Assembly: GCA_947846985.1 (NCBI GenBank)
Contig: CANTUZ010000002.1
Span: forward strand, 150,717,889 to 150,781,888
Direction of reading: 5' to 3'
Source: Fratercula arctica
Taxonomy: Eukaryota; Chordata; Aves; Charadriiformes; Alcidae
DNA length: 64,000 bases
Below, one piece after another: positions 27,501 through 40,100 of this stretch. A model generated the notes under the pieces. The model saw nothing but the letters and a program-made list of their open reading frames with translations. It was not told the origin of the DNA and ran no database searches. The position numbers and the translations under genes were made by a program. Position 1 is the first letter of the stretch, and each line of letters opens with the position of its first letter.

Positions 27501-30500
27501 AGCAGTCTGAGGCGCTTGCTTAATTTGTCCTTTTTTTTTTTTCACTTTTCTTTTTTTTTTGGTCACGGATGCCTCAGGAGAGGTCATGTGCAGATAACAA
27601 GGTGGTGCTGAGCTCTTTCTGATCATTTAATAGAGCTATTCAGTAACAGATAGGATTATTTTCTTCACTTTCAAAGGTCTTCACCAGAATCTACTAACAG
27701 GAGTGTTTTTATCTGCTTTTAGCAATTTAACTACAAAACCAGAGGATCCTACCTTTCCATCCCACGTCCTGAGCCAGCCTATGAGCTGTTTCCAAGCTCA
27801 AGCCACCTTTGCTAGAGTGCGTATAGTTTTAAATTTATGCATCCAGATGAGAACAGCAGAGCCTTTGGACTTTTAATGGACTGTAGGGGCTATTTATTTA
27901 TTTATTTTGTATAAATTCTTTCATTGTAATTTGATTTTTAAGTATTTTGAAGGCTCCCTACTTGACTGGATATAAGATAGAAGCTGTCAGTATGTAGCAT
28001 CCATGAAATCCAAATATCACTATAGATAGGCAGGAGGTGGGGGGGGAGATGGACTTTATCACCCGTACATGGGGTTACGGTAGCAAACGCTGCAGCTACG
28101 GCAGGTCAAAGGAAGGTCCTATAAGGGAAGATTAATAGCAGTGTGCCTCTTTAAGGTTAGCCAATGTTTTCCTTTGTAAGACCTTGATTTTTGCTGTTTA
28201 TTACTCTGTCAAATTAACATTCGCACTGACCATTTTTGTGCTGAAAAGAGAGGGGGTTTTTAATCTATTTTTAATTTAAGACAAGATATAGCAACCATTT
28301 TTGAGAATAAAACAAAAGGTAAATACTTTGCTGTGCTACTGATGTTAAACAAATTTCTCTTTCTTTTCCATAAACAGATCTCAGGCTTCAATACCTTGGA
28401 GCAACAGATTGGATTTCAGGGACCAGGGAAGAATGGCCTTTGTTAAGTGAATACGTTCATCCATCCCTATCAAATTCCAGCCAGATTTGGTCAAGTTATA
28501 AATCTTTAAGAGATCTTTGTGTGTGCTCAGCACTGTGTGCAACTTGCTCACACTTGATGGCTGAGCTCTCTGAAGATCATCTTCTTCGGGTGTCTTTGAG
28601 CCCCTGACAGACCATGGGTCGCACTGTAGGTTTATTTCAAGGGAAAGGAGTTTTAAAAGGTGCTCACAGTCACAAGGGAATCCAGGAGTGGGGTCATGTC
28701 CATCTGTCTGTCAGTCATACACCCTCCCCCCTCCCAGCACAGCTGCACACAGAGCCCACATCTCTCCCATAAAAACTGCATATTGGGGAAGGAGATTCCT
28801 TGTCCTGAAATAAATCCTGCCCCATCTCCCAGACAAAATCAAACCCCACTGTGAAATCTCCCCACGGACTCCTCATCCATCCTCTGTGCTCCCTACAGCC
28901 CCTTTCCTCACCATCAGTCCCTCGAGAGAAAGAACATCGGAAAGGAGGATAAAATCAAAGCTCTGAGGAGCTGCTGAATAGGTGGTGGGTCCTGCATTGT
29001 AAATGAAACAGGGCTACTGTTGGAAAGACAGCACAGAGTACATGGTAATGCACAGAGACCATAGGAGCAGCCAGATGTCAAATGTTCGATTTAGAAATCT
29101 TAAACCACGATGTCAGTATTTTTGCATGTCAGGTCTAATAAGTTTAGGTACAAATCCAGTTATATAAGTACTAAATGCAAGTAATTTTTTTTTAAAAATA
29201 AATATTCTGCAATATCTAGAAGCAAAATATAAGAGCATCTTAACACAAGGGAGCAAAAAAAAGTACTGAAGAAGAAAGAAATTAGCAAACTCACAGAAGG
29301 TCTGCCCACCTCACAGCAGGCTGTTCCCAGCATTGTGCTCCCTAGCACTTGTTTGAATGCCATTTAAAAGAAGATGCTTCTCGCTTCCCTTAGAAGCTAA
29401 TGTGCAGCCTGCCGCGCCGTTGACAATTCTTTATCCTTTGATCTCCATCTGACTTTAATATAATTTTTCATTTTTTTTAATTTCAGCTTATCACTTCTAA
29501 TTATTTGGTGCCCCAGGAAAACACATCCATTCTACAGCAGAGGGGCTTAAACTCATTGTTACAAGTGCTCTGCTGAATAAAGACATGTTTATATAACAAA
29601 ATAAATGATTTCTCCACATTGACAGAGTTTATATATTACCTGTATTTGGAGACAAGCACGAGCTTCCCCACTTAGTCTCGTTTCAGCATGGTTCACAGGA
29701 ACTAGCATGCTAGCATGATTTAGTATTTCCCAATACATTCATTGCAATCTAAAAATATTTTGGTAGATCTTTACCCCTGTTTAACACCACAGCTCATATG
29801 GCTATCAACTTCTTTGAGTCATACTCAGTTCAAATAAATCTTAGTCAAATCTCTCTCATTCTGTATAAACAAACTCAGGCTATTTAGCAAAACAGACGCT
29901 GCTGTCCCTAGATGTCATGGGGAGCGGTGGGTAATGCTTCAGATAATGCTTCGTCAGAATTAACGCACACCAACACCAACTCTGCTTCATCAGAATTAAC
30001 GCACACCAGTTCAGACAGGGGCAGAGCAGGGTGAGAGGAGCACACAATGCTGCCAGTCGAAGCCAGTGCCCGTCCTTAAGGGCCCAAAAAGCACAGGAAG
30101 GGCTTTAGGAATGGATTTCTATCCATAAGCACACGCTTTGTATACGTATAAATCTAAACAGGTAGTTAAGACCCCTAAGAGGGGATCTGCGCAGTGCCAC
30201 CACCACCCTTTTACAGACCGCGGCCATCACTGCATTTTATCAAACATCCTCTCCCTGTGGCATATCTCTGGTGAGCTATGGCCAGAGCTGTCGGATCTGC
30301 TTTCTGGCCTTGGCTTTAGGCAGCAGTGAGGCACAAGCTGCTCAGATCAGGGCAGGGCTGGACATGCATGGGAATATAGCTGCTGCACTTCAGAAATTTC
30401 CAGGTGTGGCAGGCAGACATGTCCCATTTGAAGGAACAGCTCAGCTGCACACATAGTGGATTGCAGGTCTTGGATAAGGAATTAAAAATCCACCAAAGTC

Positions 30501-30664
30501 CTATTTTGATCATGCAAAACATCCAGTCTAATGAAAACCAAAATGACAAGTTTTCAGACAGCGTAGGTTCAGAAACGGGTATTCAGGAATTTGATTTTAC
30601 AAATGCATTGTTGTAAATGAGGAGAGGAGAAGACTTACTGAGGGGCATAGCTCCATAGAAACAG
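24560..30664. other. Intergenic, no gene recognised
   Basis: Six kilobases without a recognisable gene. Visible features are T-rich runs at 27,531-27,562, a short TTTA repeat near 27,891 and a 25-bp direct repeat at 29,948-30,008. Confidence 0.7.
29948..30008 (+). repeat. 25-bp direct repeat, two copies 36 bp apart
   Basis: GCTTCGTCAGAATTAACGCA plus CACCA at 29,948-29,972 recurs at 29,984-30,008 with a single G-to-A difference. The copies are separated by 11 bases. Confidence 0.95.
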
Positions 30665-31404
30665 CACCTGGGTCATGGCAATCCCAGGCACAAATACAAG
30701 TTGGGCAGAGAATGGCTTGAGAGCAGCCCTGAGGAGAAGGACTTGGGAGTTCTGGTGGACGAGAAGATCAACACGAGCCGGCAATGCGCACTTGCAGGCC
30801 AGAAAGCCAACTGCATCCTGGGCTACATCAAAAGAAGTGTGGCCAGCAGGTTGAAGGAGGTGATTCTGCCCCTCTGCTCTGGTGAGACCCCACCTGGAAT
30901 AGTGCGAGCAGCTCTCAAGTCCTCAGCACAAGAAGAACATGGACCTGTTGGAATGGGTCCAGAGGAGGACCACAGAGATGATCAGAGGGCTGGAGCACTG
31001 CTCCTATGAGGACAGACTGAGAGAGTTGGGGTGGTTCAGCCTGGAGAAGAGAAGGCTCTGGGGAGACGTCATAGCGGCCTTCCAGTGCCTAAAGGGGGCC
31101 TACAGGAAAGATGGGGAGGGACTCTTTATCAGGGAGTGGAGCAATAGGATGAGGGGTAACAGCTTTAAACTGAAAGAGGGGAGATCTAGATTAAATATCA
31201 GGAAGAAATTCTTTACTGTGAGGGTGGTGAGACACTGGAACAGGTTGCCCAGAGAATTTGTGGATGCCCAATCCCTGGAAGTGTTCAAGGCTGGATGGGG
31301 CTTTGAGCAACCTGGCCTAGTGGGAGGTGTCCCTGTCCACGGCAGGGCGTTGGAACTAGATGATCTTTAAGGTCCCTTCCAACCCAAACCATTCTATGAC
31401 TCCA
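30665..31404 (+). mobile_element. CR1 LINE, 5'-truncated, with 3' end
   Basis: A 5'-truncated CR1 retrotransposon of about 740 bp. It ends with GATGATCTTTAAGGTCCCTT, then CCAACCCAAACC and ATTCTATGACTCC, the typical CR1 terminus. It still encodes the C-terminal part of the CR1 reverse-transcriptase ORF in two frames. 30,701 to about 30,890 gives ...QCALAGQKANCILGYIKRS. From about 30,939 to 31,370 another frame gives ...[20 protein letters not shown] and FFTVRVVRHWNRLPRE. The break between frames lies around 30,890-30,940, where the copy seems to have lost bases. The element is therefore non-functional. Its limited decay suggests a fairly recent insertion compared with the fragment at 7,580. 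Confidence 0.93.
30701..31370 (+). pseudogene. CR1 reverse-transcriptase C-terminal remnant
   Basis: Remnant of the CR1 ORF2 C-terminus inside the element above. It is split by a frameshift near 30,890-30,940 and lacks the endonuclease and the catalytic reverse-transcriptase core. Characteristic strings are [30 protein letters not shown] and EDRLRELG. It makes no functional product. Confidence 0.85.
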
Positions 31405-33683
31405 TGCTTTCATATGTAGCAAAGGCCAGGCTATACTGCAATGTTAATGAAAACTATCAAAAATGTTATGTCTTTTTCAATATTCAGTGTTTAAGGAGAT
31501 GATAGTGGGTAAGACTGAACCTCTGCAGCCACATAGGAGAAAAGATTATACAGGCTCAGCTTTAAAGCAGCTGTTCTCCTCATCAGAATAAGAAATCTGA
31601 ACATCTCTTGATCTTGTGCAATTAGAGGGAGTAGCTATATTCTTAAATCAGGCCACACATTGAGCACCTATATATGGATTTCCGGAGCTAACATTAAGAT
31701 CCTATTTTTAAAAGCTGCGTTTACAGATGCTCCAGCCTGCTAGAAATAAAGACCTTTTGAACATTACTCCTTTTAATCCCTTCATTTTCTGCATTCATTT
31801 TTAAACAGTATTGTTGCAAATACATTCATCAGAAAATTATACTGGCAGTTAAATATACCACAGGTAGTACAGCACCAAAATCAACCATAAAAAACAGCGC
31901 TTCAAAAAAATTGCACTGTAGATAGTCATGAATAAAAGGAGATTGTGACTTACAAGAAATATACAACCCCTCCTCCTGTTAATCTGTTCCATATTTTATG
32001 ATTGAGCATGAATTACAGTCGAAAAATATCCCCGGGGATTACTTAGTACACCGCCTAATCCAACCATCCACCCCCTGCAAAGTACAACCTCATGCGGTTT
32101 TGCTTCATTAGGAGTTTCTCTGCAGCTCCAATGTCCCGGCTCAGTTTCACCTCCTGCAAACAGGTCTGAGCATGAAGAAATGGCCTCTGTGGCCAGAATT
32201 GTGCAGAAATATGTAATTCTGTACAAGCATAATTGCACGAGCTGAGCTAATGGAAAAAACATACTTTGTCTGGCTACCTTCTAGGCATGGCTGGAGTTAC
32301 CCCTTCTGCAATCTGAATGGATGATGCGGTCTTGTATCTCTGGCTTTGGTTTGACATATTTTCCTCTTCTTAACCCTTAGTTTACAGTATTTGGGCTGGA
32401 TAACAGGTTTGCTCAAACTCCAAATGTTTACCACTTCTATTCAACAACATTTTTCCTGCCATGAAATTTTTTTTTTCTAATGGACTTTGGCCACCAGCAA
32501 AGATGTTATGGTATCCTTTATCCTCAGTTTATGCAAAAACGTATCTTTGCTTTGAAAAGTCATTAGATCCAGAACTTCTAAAGAGCCTCCACCAGAAAAT
32601 TATTCTTCCCCCTCTCAAGCTCTGTTGACCACCGTATACCCAGGCTACAAGCAGCTATAAGATAGCACAGCTTTACAAACCTGCACCAGCAGAATCCACC
32701 TCCTTGAGGGTATCTGCCACGGGGAGCTGGGGGTGGAAGAGAAATGGCCATAAACTGGAGGTCTGGGTAAACGTGTGCTGGGAGACAAAGCATGGATACA
32801 TGAAGAATCATAAAGATCTTAGCTAAAGCTCAGTTCTCCCTGACCAGCATGAAAAGGCTCTGCATGGGCTGAAGGTTTCCACTGAGAGAGCACGAACTTG
32901 CTGACATAGCTTAAAGCTTTATCACTTGGGCCATCACACAGGGCACTCCAGATCCTGGATAAGTCCTGAAAAGGGCTATAGGGGAGAGCACAGTCACCAG
33001 CATCACACAAGATCCTGCTCCTTGGCTTGAGAGCTGACACCACAGATACTTTATCTACTTGTCATATCACTGAAACATTGCTTTTTACACCTCCTAGCCT
33101 CCTCTTCTCCTACTGGTCTTCTTGCCCAAAGCCAGTCCGTATGCCCTATCCCAAACAACATCTCTGTAATCTAATACAGATACAGCTCCACCTCATTTTG
33201 AAGTTCAGAGTCTTGTACAGTATGTACAAGTTATGTCAAATTCCACATTTGGAATAAGATGTACAAATTTGTTAAATGAAACAGTAATTCAAAAATTGTA
33301 ACTAGGGGCCAAGTTAATAAAATCCTTGAAGAAACTTAATGTGTATATATGCCCCAAAAGGGAACACCACAAATCTCAAGGCTGCTCTTATCATCTGCTA
33401 CAGAAAATTCAGTGTTGAAACCTGGCTGGTAAAGGCTTGAAAAGAGATATTCTACCAGGAACAAGGGATATGTAGATAATATTAAAAAAAAAGAAAAAAA
33501 AAAAAAGATATGAACCCATATGATAACTACACACTCCCCATGAATTGTACCCTTTTCATCAAAAAGCAATGCACCAGATGATAACACCAATCCATAAGTG
33601 AGAGTAGCCAACAAACACAGACACAAATACAGCCAACACACCCTAGAAAACTGAGAAGCCAAGAAACTCCAGAAAAGGCTTAC
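31405..33683. other. Intergenic, no gene recognised
   Basis: AT-rich sequence between a CR1 and an exon-like segment. No known gene, RNA or well-preserved repeat was seen. A patch at 32,030-32,080 faintly resembles a very old minus-strand CR1 tail but cannot be called. Confidence 0.6.
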
Positions 33684-33923
33684 AGAGGAAGGAGTGATGA
33701 CTTCCAAGGGGTTCCACTGCAGGACAGGGGTTGGACACACAGGTGGATTTGCAGGTCCAGCATTTGAAGCATGGTGAGGAATTTCATCCACCCACCAGCT
33801 GCTGCACCAGCAAGAAGCTGTTAGTCCCACAGCTGTGGTACGACTTTGGTTGTTCATGCAGCGCTTGTAATTCAAGACCAACAGGTTGACCACCATTAGT
33901 GTAGTGCCTGGATTTTCATCTCC
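33684..33923 (-). other. Exon-like segment, unknown minus-strand transcript
   Basis: On the minus strand a pyrimidine-rich acceptor (AACTTTCTTTTCAG) is followed by 240 bp and a consensus donor (TCT|GTAAGC). The segment is exactly 80 codons long and open in the frame set by its first base. The translation starts GDENPGTTLMVVNLLVLNYK and includes SCWCSSWWVDE. I recognise no family. The frame stays open past the donor, to 33,336. It could be a lineage-specific or non-coding RNA exon, or a chance arrangement. Confidence 0.25.
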
Positions 33924-33959
33924 CTGAAAAGAAAGTTATAATCTGGAGAGAACATAAAC

Positions 33960-34075
33960 ACGTGGAATCGTCATCCCTGGAGGTATTTAAAAGACGGGTT
34001 TTTGTCAGTGTTAGGTTGATGGTCGGACTCGATCTGAAAGGTCCCTTCCAACGTAGGCAATTCTGTGATCCAATG
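33960..34075 (+). mobile_element. CR1 LINE 3'-end fragment
   Basis: Short CR1 terminus: GTGGAATCGTCATCCCTGGA, then GGTATTTAAAAGACG, then GTTAGGTTGATGGTCGGACT, then GGTCCCTTCCAACG, ending ATTCTGTGATCCAATG. Heavily 5'-truncated, about 115 bp. Confidence 0.88.
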
Positions 34076-37000
34076 ATTTCAATCTTTGACGGGTGGGAGA
34101 AATTGGTTTATTTTTTTGGAATAAAAAAATAATAATTATTTCTTATCACCTACAATTGGGGTATAAAAGCTACTTCAAGTGAGTGAACAATTAATCCTTG
34201 CATTTCGAGTGAAGCTCATATAAAACCCATTGTGAAAGGAAGCTAAAAGTCCAATTGCGATGAAGATTAGGGCCTTCTGAGTGCTAGACTGAGCAGGTAT
34301 CGATCACGGTGACAGCTGCTCCTGAATTGAAATGCACTCAGTTCTGGGGAAAAAACTGAGACCAAACTGGCCTGTTGGGTTTTGGAGGTTGCAGAGAGGA
34401 GCCGCTGTGCAGTGAAGGTTTTTGGGCTACACAAATGATCTCTGACTTGAGTTTTACATACGACTATTTGAGACTTCTAAAATGACTCGTTTGTTCGCAA
34501 AGCTCAGTTTATATTCCTGCTTATAATTTATCTTCTGCTTTTGATTCCTCACAACATCTGTGTCCTTTTCCCAGACCCCCCTGCATGGTTTTATTCACTA
34601 AAGCTTTCAGAGTTTTGTTTTTGTTCTAACGTTTTTGCCTTCTAAGTTGTTTTTGTTATGATGTACACCACACTGAGTGCTCTGGCAGCCTGCGAGGGAT
34701 GTTTTCTAAGAAGAATAAATTATGGGCATTAATAAAACAAAGCACAGAGCTTTTGAACATTTGGTTTCAACGTGGAAGGATTCTCTTTCATATGACAATC
34801 ATGTTGAGGATTTATTTCTAGGGGGACTTTTTCTGTTATTAAGATCTAACAAAGCAGTATTTTACTGAAGGCTTTTTGTTTTTTCCTTGCCCGCTCTGTC
34901 ATGGATATTACAAAGCTCTTCTGCTGTTTCTCATTTCACTGCAAGGTACCTATGTGCATATGAAAGGTACACTGTGCAGGGCTTGCTTTCAAGTTTTCGG
35001 TTAAGCAGGGGGGGAGGGAAGTTTTGGGGGTTTTGTTTGAACTTCTTTTGTGGAGAGGGATTAAGGTAAGGATACGGAAACCAGGGGCAAAGTAGTTCTT
35101 TAAAATAAATCCAGATCTCCCCTCTGTAAGCACATGCCAACCAAATATACAAATTATGGCAAATTGGTTGGCTGTGTTCACAACTGGGTTAGTGCTAAAA
35201 AACAAGAGCACTATGAGCATGAGTTACAACATTTATTTGGACCTCCTTGAAAAGTCTTCCTTTCAGTAGGCTCAATCCTGCAACATAAGCAATTTAGCTC
35301 TCATGAGTAGTCCCATTGACTAAAAGCAGGGCCTGGATTTACAGGGTCACCTAAACCAACAGAAGAGTTTTGAATGCAACATTTTCCCATAAGTCACTTC
35401 CCATTATACCCTTTTGCCACCTGGACTCCATCTCCTTAAATCTGCTTTATTGGTCCCATATGCCTTTATTCAGCGAAGTGCTCGAGCTTTGATGGAATGG
35501 AAGGGATGTAAGCGAGCACCGAGCAGCTTTCCTGAACTGGTGCTGCAGCCGCACTCCCCATTAATGCCTCCTTTCATATAGCTGCGTCCCCGCGCTACAC
35601 GCAGGGAACAGCCTCCCACTTGTAGTTCCCAAACACGCTGGCTTTCTCCTCCAAACCCCCTCGCAAAATCCACTGCGTCCCAGCTGCCTCCAGCTTGCAG
35701 CTTTGCGCCATTGTCCTTTACGCGATGGAGGTGCCTTTTGCCAAGTACCATTTAGTGCTCGACACCACCAAGTGCTTAAACCCCCACGGGGTTCGGTCCC
35801 CCTTGGTTCCCAGAAGTGGGGTCTCACCCCCAGATGGCACTGCTGCCCCCTCCTTCTACCACCTCTGGCCCTCACTTGTCCCCCCAGGGGATGTAATTTA
35901 GGTCCCCAAAAGGCACAAAACACTTTTTGCCCCCTGATTTTGGTTGGATTTGGTTTCTGGCTGACTCACCTGAGGCATGGGAATCCCCAGACGCAGAGTG
36001 GGAGGAGGACAGGAGTTCAGCAGTCCTGGACTGACTAATTGTAGAATCACACCCTAATTAGAAAAGAGACAGCAGCAGTTCCATATATCCTTCCCGGAGT
36101 CTATCTGCCTCCATGCACCTTCTCCTTTGTGTCTGCATTTTACAATACAAAAATATGAGAACATATTTTAGTGTAGATTTCCTGAAAACAATGGCAATTT
36201 TAGCACCTGGACGGATTTTCAGCAGCATCTAAGCGTATCTCAGAGCTGGTAGAAGTTAGCTACACACCTACTTTTAAGTTAAACACGCAAACAGTTTGAT
36301 TACATCATACTCCAGATCAAAAACTCGGGGGTGGGAACCTTAAACTTCGCAATGTTTGACTTGAACTCAAGTGAAAACATCTGAAGGCTTTTATGGGTGT
36401 TTGTATTTCTCAGTGACAGGAATCAAGGTAAAAGCGACTTGATTGTTTCTTTTTATCACTTTCCAGCCGTAGTACAAAACCAGGAATCCGTTAATTACTT
36501 CGGACACCGATGGGGTGGGATTGGCAGCAAGGAGGAGCTCTGAGCTTTTTCCTTGTAACTGCTGTCATGAAAAACCCCCGTGTGTTTCCTTCCTCACCGC
36601 ATGTCTCACAAAGAGATTTACGGCTGTGTTTTAACCACGCGTCAATGAGCCATTCAAGATTTACAGCAGCGAATTTGGAGACTTATCTGTGACAGAATTT
36701 TCCCACTGATAGGCCATAATTTATAATAAGTGCTTGCATATTTAATTAGCTGTACGATGAGATGAAATACTGCAGAATGGTGGCCTAAATGAGAGAGGCA
36801 AGTCAATGGCACCGTATCCCTTCCGAGGAGGGTGAAGAGTAAGCGGGACCCAAGGAATGAGATCAGATTTCTTAGCTGCGCCATGCTGCTCACAAGCAGC
36901 AGCAAGTCAGTGTCTAGAAATACCAAGAAATGGATGTTTATTTGCATGTCCTGAGGTTTTGCTTTAGTTCTTGCAGGATCTCTTACCATCAATGCTACTT

Positions 37001-37146
37001 CTGTCTATTCTTTTTCAACTGGACTCCCAATCTTCCCAGCAGAGACATGGACCTATACAGTGAATTTAAGCTGGTGGTCAGGTTGACTTGTTTAGCCACC
37101 TTTTATTAAACAAGGGTGAAACAAAATGAAAGACATTTCTCCAGGC

Positions 37147-37174
37147 TTTTTTTTCCTTTTTTTTTTTTTTTTTT
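37147..37174 (+). repeat. T-rich low-complexity run
   Basis: Nearly pure T over 28 bp, interrupted by CC. Confidence 0.9.
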
Positions 37175-40100
37175 AAAATTTTCTTCTCCAGTCCATGTGC
37201 ACAGGACCAGGGGGTTTGTGAGGCTGGAACAGAGAGAGGATGTCAGGGAAGAGGCCTGGGGCAGGTGAGAGATGAACATCCGTATTTTCTTTACATGAGG
37301 TCTCTTGGCACTGTGCTTTTTGACAGCTTTTAGCCACTTTCACAACAGGCACGCTGGGGAATGGCACAGCATGGCAAGGAGTCCCTTGCAGCATGTCTAA
37401 GCAACACAATTTCCTTTTACCAGAGATGCATTTTTTTTCTCAAGTCTTCTCCCAGTTGATTTCTCCTCAGCCGACGAAAGCTCAAATCCAGCTAAGGTGG
37501 TGTCAGCTCCTCCCTCTCATTTTTTTGGCATGTGCCCAAAGCATAATCTTCCTCCATGTTTCAAATATCAAAGCTTTCATCAGGGCTGTGAGCATTTCCA
37601 GTTTAAGTTGTTGTAACCTCTTCTGCAACGTATCCATGTAGCCAAGAGAGGTTTAGAACTCAAAGACCACAGCAACTTGCTGAGTTGTGTTCAGCTGAGT
37701 TTCTCACTTCCATTTGAATTTTGCTGCTATGGACTACAATATTGAAATCAACATATGTTAGACAATTAATTAAGAGCTGTTGAACTGGCTCAGAAAACTC
37801 CAAAAAGTTCTCCATCACAGCCTAATTTAATGTTAGATTTCTTTGGTTCATCTCTAAAGTTCAGTAACTCCATTCCTCCAGGTCCCTTATTCTTAGTACC
37901 AGTGTTGATATTCTTACCACCCCTTTTGGCTCAAAAGGTGGAAAAACCTCCAGGCTCTTAGTATCATCCCATATATGCCTCCTATTATCATCCCACCCAT
38001 AAATTCATTTCTTCAGAGAGAGAGAAGCATTTCACGGAACAAGCCTCGTGAAGCCTGAGCCAAATTAACGGGTGACAGCGCCCGTCCTTCCTCCACTTTC
38101 TTTTCTTGCCCCATTGACAGTCATTTCCACATACTGTTTAGCGTATAAATACCTTGGTGCAAAAAACACATTTCGCCTTTTACAAAGGGCTCACAGCACC
38201 TTCAGAAAACAGGTAATTACCACAGGAGTAGAATTTTGCTCTTTGAACTATCAGTCCTCGCAGGGGACAAATATGAATCTCAAAAGTGAAATTAAGCACA
38301 AAATATACCTTAAAAGACAGCTTTCCAAGGTACTTTCCTACATTTTAAAGGATTTGCAGAGCACAATCCCATCTTGTTTCCTTCTCAAGTTACCTGTAAG
38401 ACACTCAGGAATTCCTGAAGCACAACAAAAAGCCAACTTAGGTATAAACACAACATATGCATAGCAGAAATAAAACAAGTAACCCATTTTTAAAGCTAAT
38501 TATTGGAGCATGTACTCTCCAGCAGAGTTTCACCCCTCTATTAATTCAGATCATTCTTTACCAATCGGTAAAAACAGCAGAATCAATGTGGAACTGTGCA
38601 AATAAATAAGAGGAGCAATAATGTAACTTGCAAAGAGTTCCAAGAAGGTGTTGCCTCTCTCTTGCAAAGCAACAGTCTTCTCTCTCTGATCCCTTATGCT
38701 TTCGCCATTCATCTAAGGTTGGAAGTAAGACGAAATTGTTAAATCAGAGGCTGGGGAATACGCCAGGCTTCCAAGCCCGGGCTGTGAAAGGCCCCCTCTG
38801 TGCATTGCGGAGTTTTACAGGGATTGCAGAGAGCAGATCTGAGACAGCCTTTTCAGGCCTGCCTTTATCAGTCAGATCTCCTCTTTTGCTCTGGAGGAGC
38901 CCCCTGGAGAGGGTTCAGCCCCCCGGGTTGTGCTGGCGCGAGGGGGCTCGGTGGTGTGCACCCCCAGCCAGCCGGCTCCAGGCTGCCAGACTTTCCCTGC
39001 ACGTAGCCAGTTGGCTCTCACGCAGCACCGGCCTCCCTCTGCTTGCAGGACTTCTCTTTCTTACACCAGTTTCAATGTATGGAAAAATAAGATACCTGTC
39101 AGGAGAAGAAATTAAGCCCCTTTCAGTTTTATTGCATTCCTTCCATTTTATAGGTAGGCTGTTTCTTTCTTGTTTGCTTTGCAAAAGACATTACAATAAT
39201 AATTAATCAGTGGAAAGAGTTTGCTTTTGATTCCTTTGGATGAATTGCCTTAGAGAGACCGTGTCTGAAGTAGAAGAGATTAGTACTATATTTACTAACA
39301 CGCCACAGGCTCAGTGAGAGAAGGGGGGAGCAATCCCTCAAAAAGGGCTGTTTGTTATAAAACCCACCACAAGTAATCAATATACCCCCAAAGAGCAAAG
39401 GCAGCGCTGAAGCAAAGCCTTAATGTGAACCAGACCAAATAACATGAAACAATCAGCTTGATGGGTGAAGTAGTGATTTGGCAAATGTTCTGACGCTCCT
39501 TGCCATGGGATTTCCGGACAGTCATGGTGAAAGTAAGTAAACACGCCTCATCAGAAATAACGTTAGCAACAGGCAGAGCAGTAACGCACAGCTGGGCTGT
39601 TCATTCAGAAAAGAGATTCCTTCCTCTACCTGACACTAATTCTTACCCTCCGCGTGGTGCCATGAAGCAACTTGGATGTGAATTTTACCTGGAGTTCACT
39701 TCCATCAAAATACTTTTTAGCTGGAGGTGCAGCAATGTGATGGCGGAGTTCACACTTCATGACAAAACTGAGAGGTTGCCTGAATGAATCCCTGTCCACT
39801 ATGAATGCTTGAGGAAACAATCCAGGAGCTGGCACTTTCTGGCTCCTAACCTCATGCTCTATCCATTACACAAAGAAATTCTGTGTTTAAGTAACAGGAT
39901 TGCCCAGGCCTTTCTGGAGAGTTTTAAGCCAAATCAATTTCCTCACCTGCAAAACAAGAATAAGAGGGTTAAAACATGTGAAGGGTTTTAAATGTTCATA
40001 GTGAAAATGCTAATTGCTATTCTCCATGTAGCAACTGAATCTTGATTTTTTTTGTTTATATTTCATTGAAGGAACTCCTCCCATCCCCAGGGAGCGTGAA

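Noticed and set aside
32030..32080. Possible ancient minus-strand CR1 tail
   Set aside because: Only a loose match over about 45 bp. Not distinguishable from chance by eye.
38628..39206. 192-codon plus-strand ORF
   Set aside because: It is in a GC-richer patch with an overlapping opposite-strand ORF. The translation is Ser/Arg/Leu-rich with no domain and no splice or promoter context.
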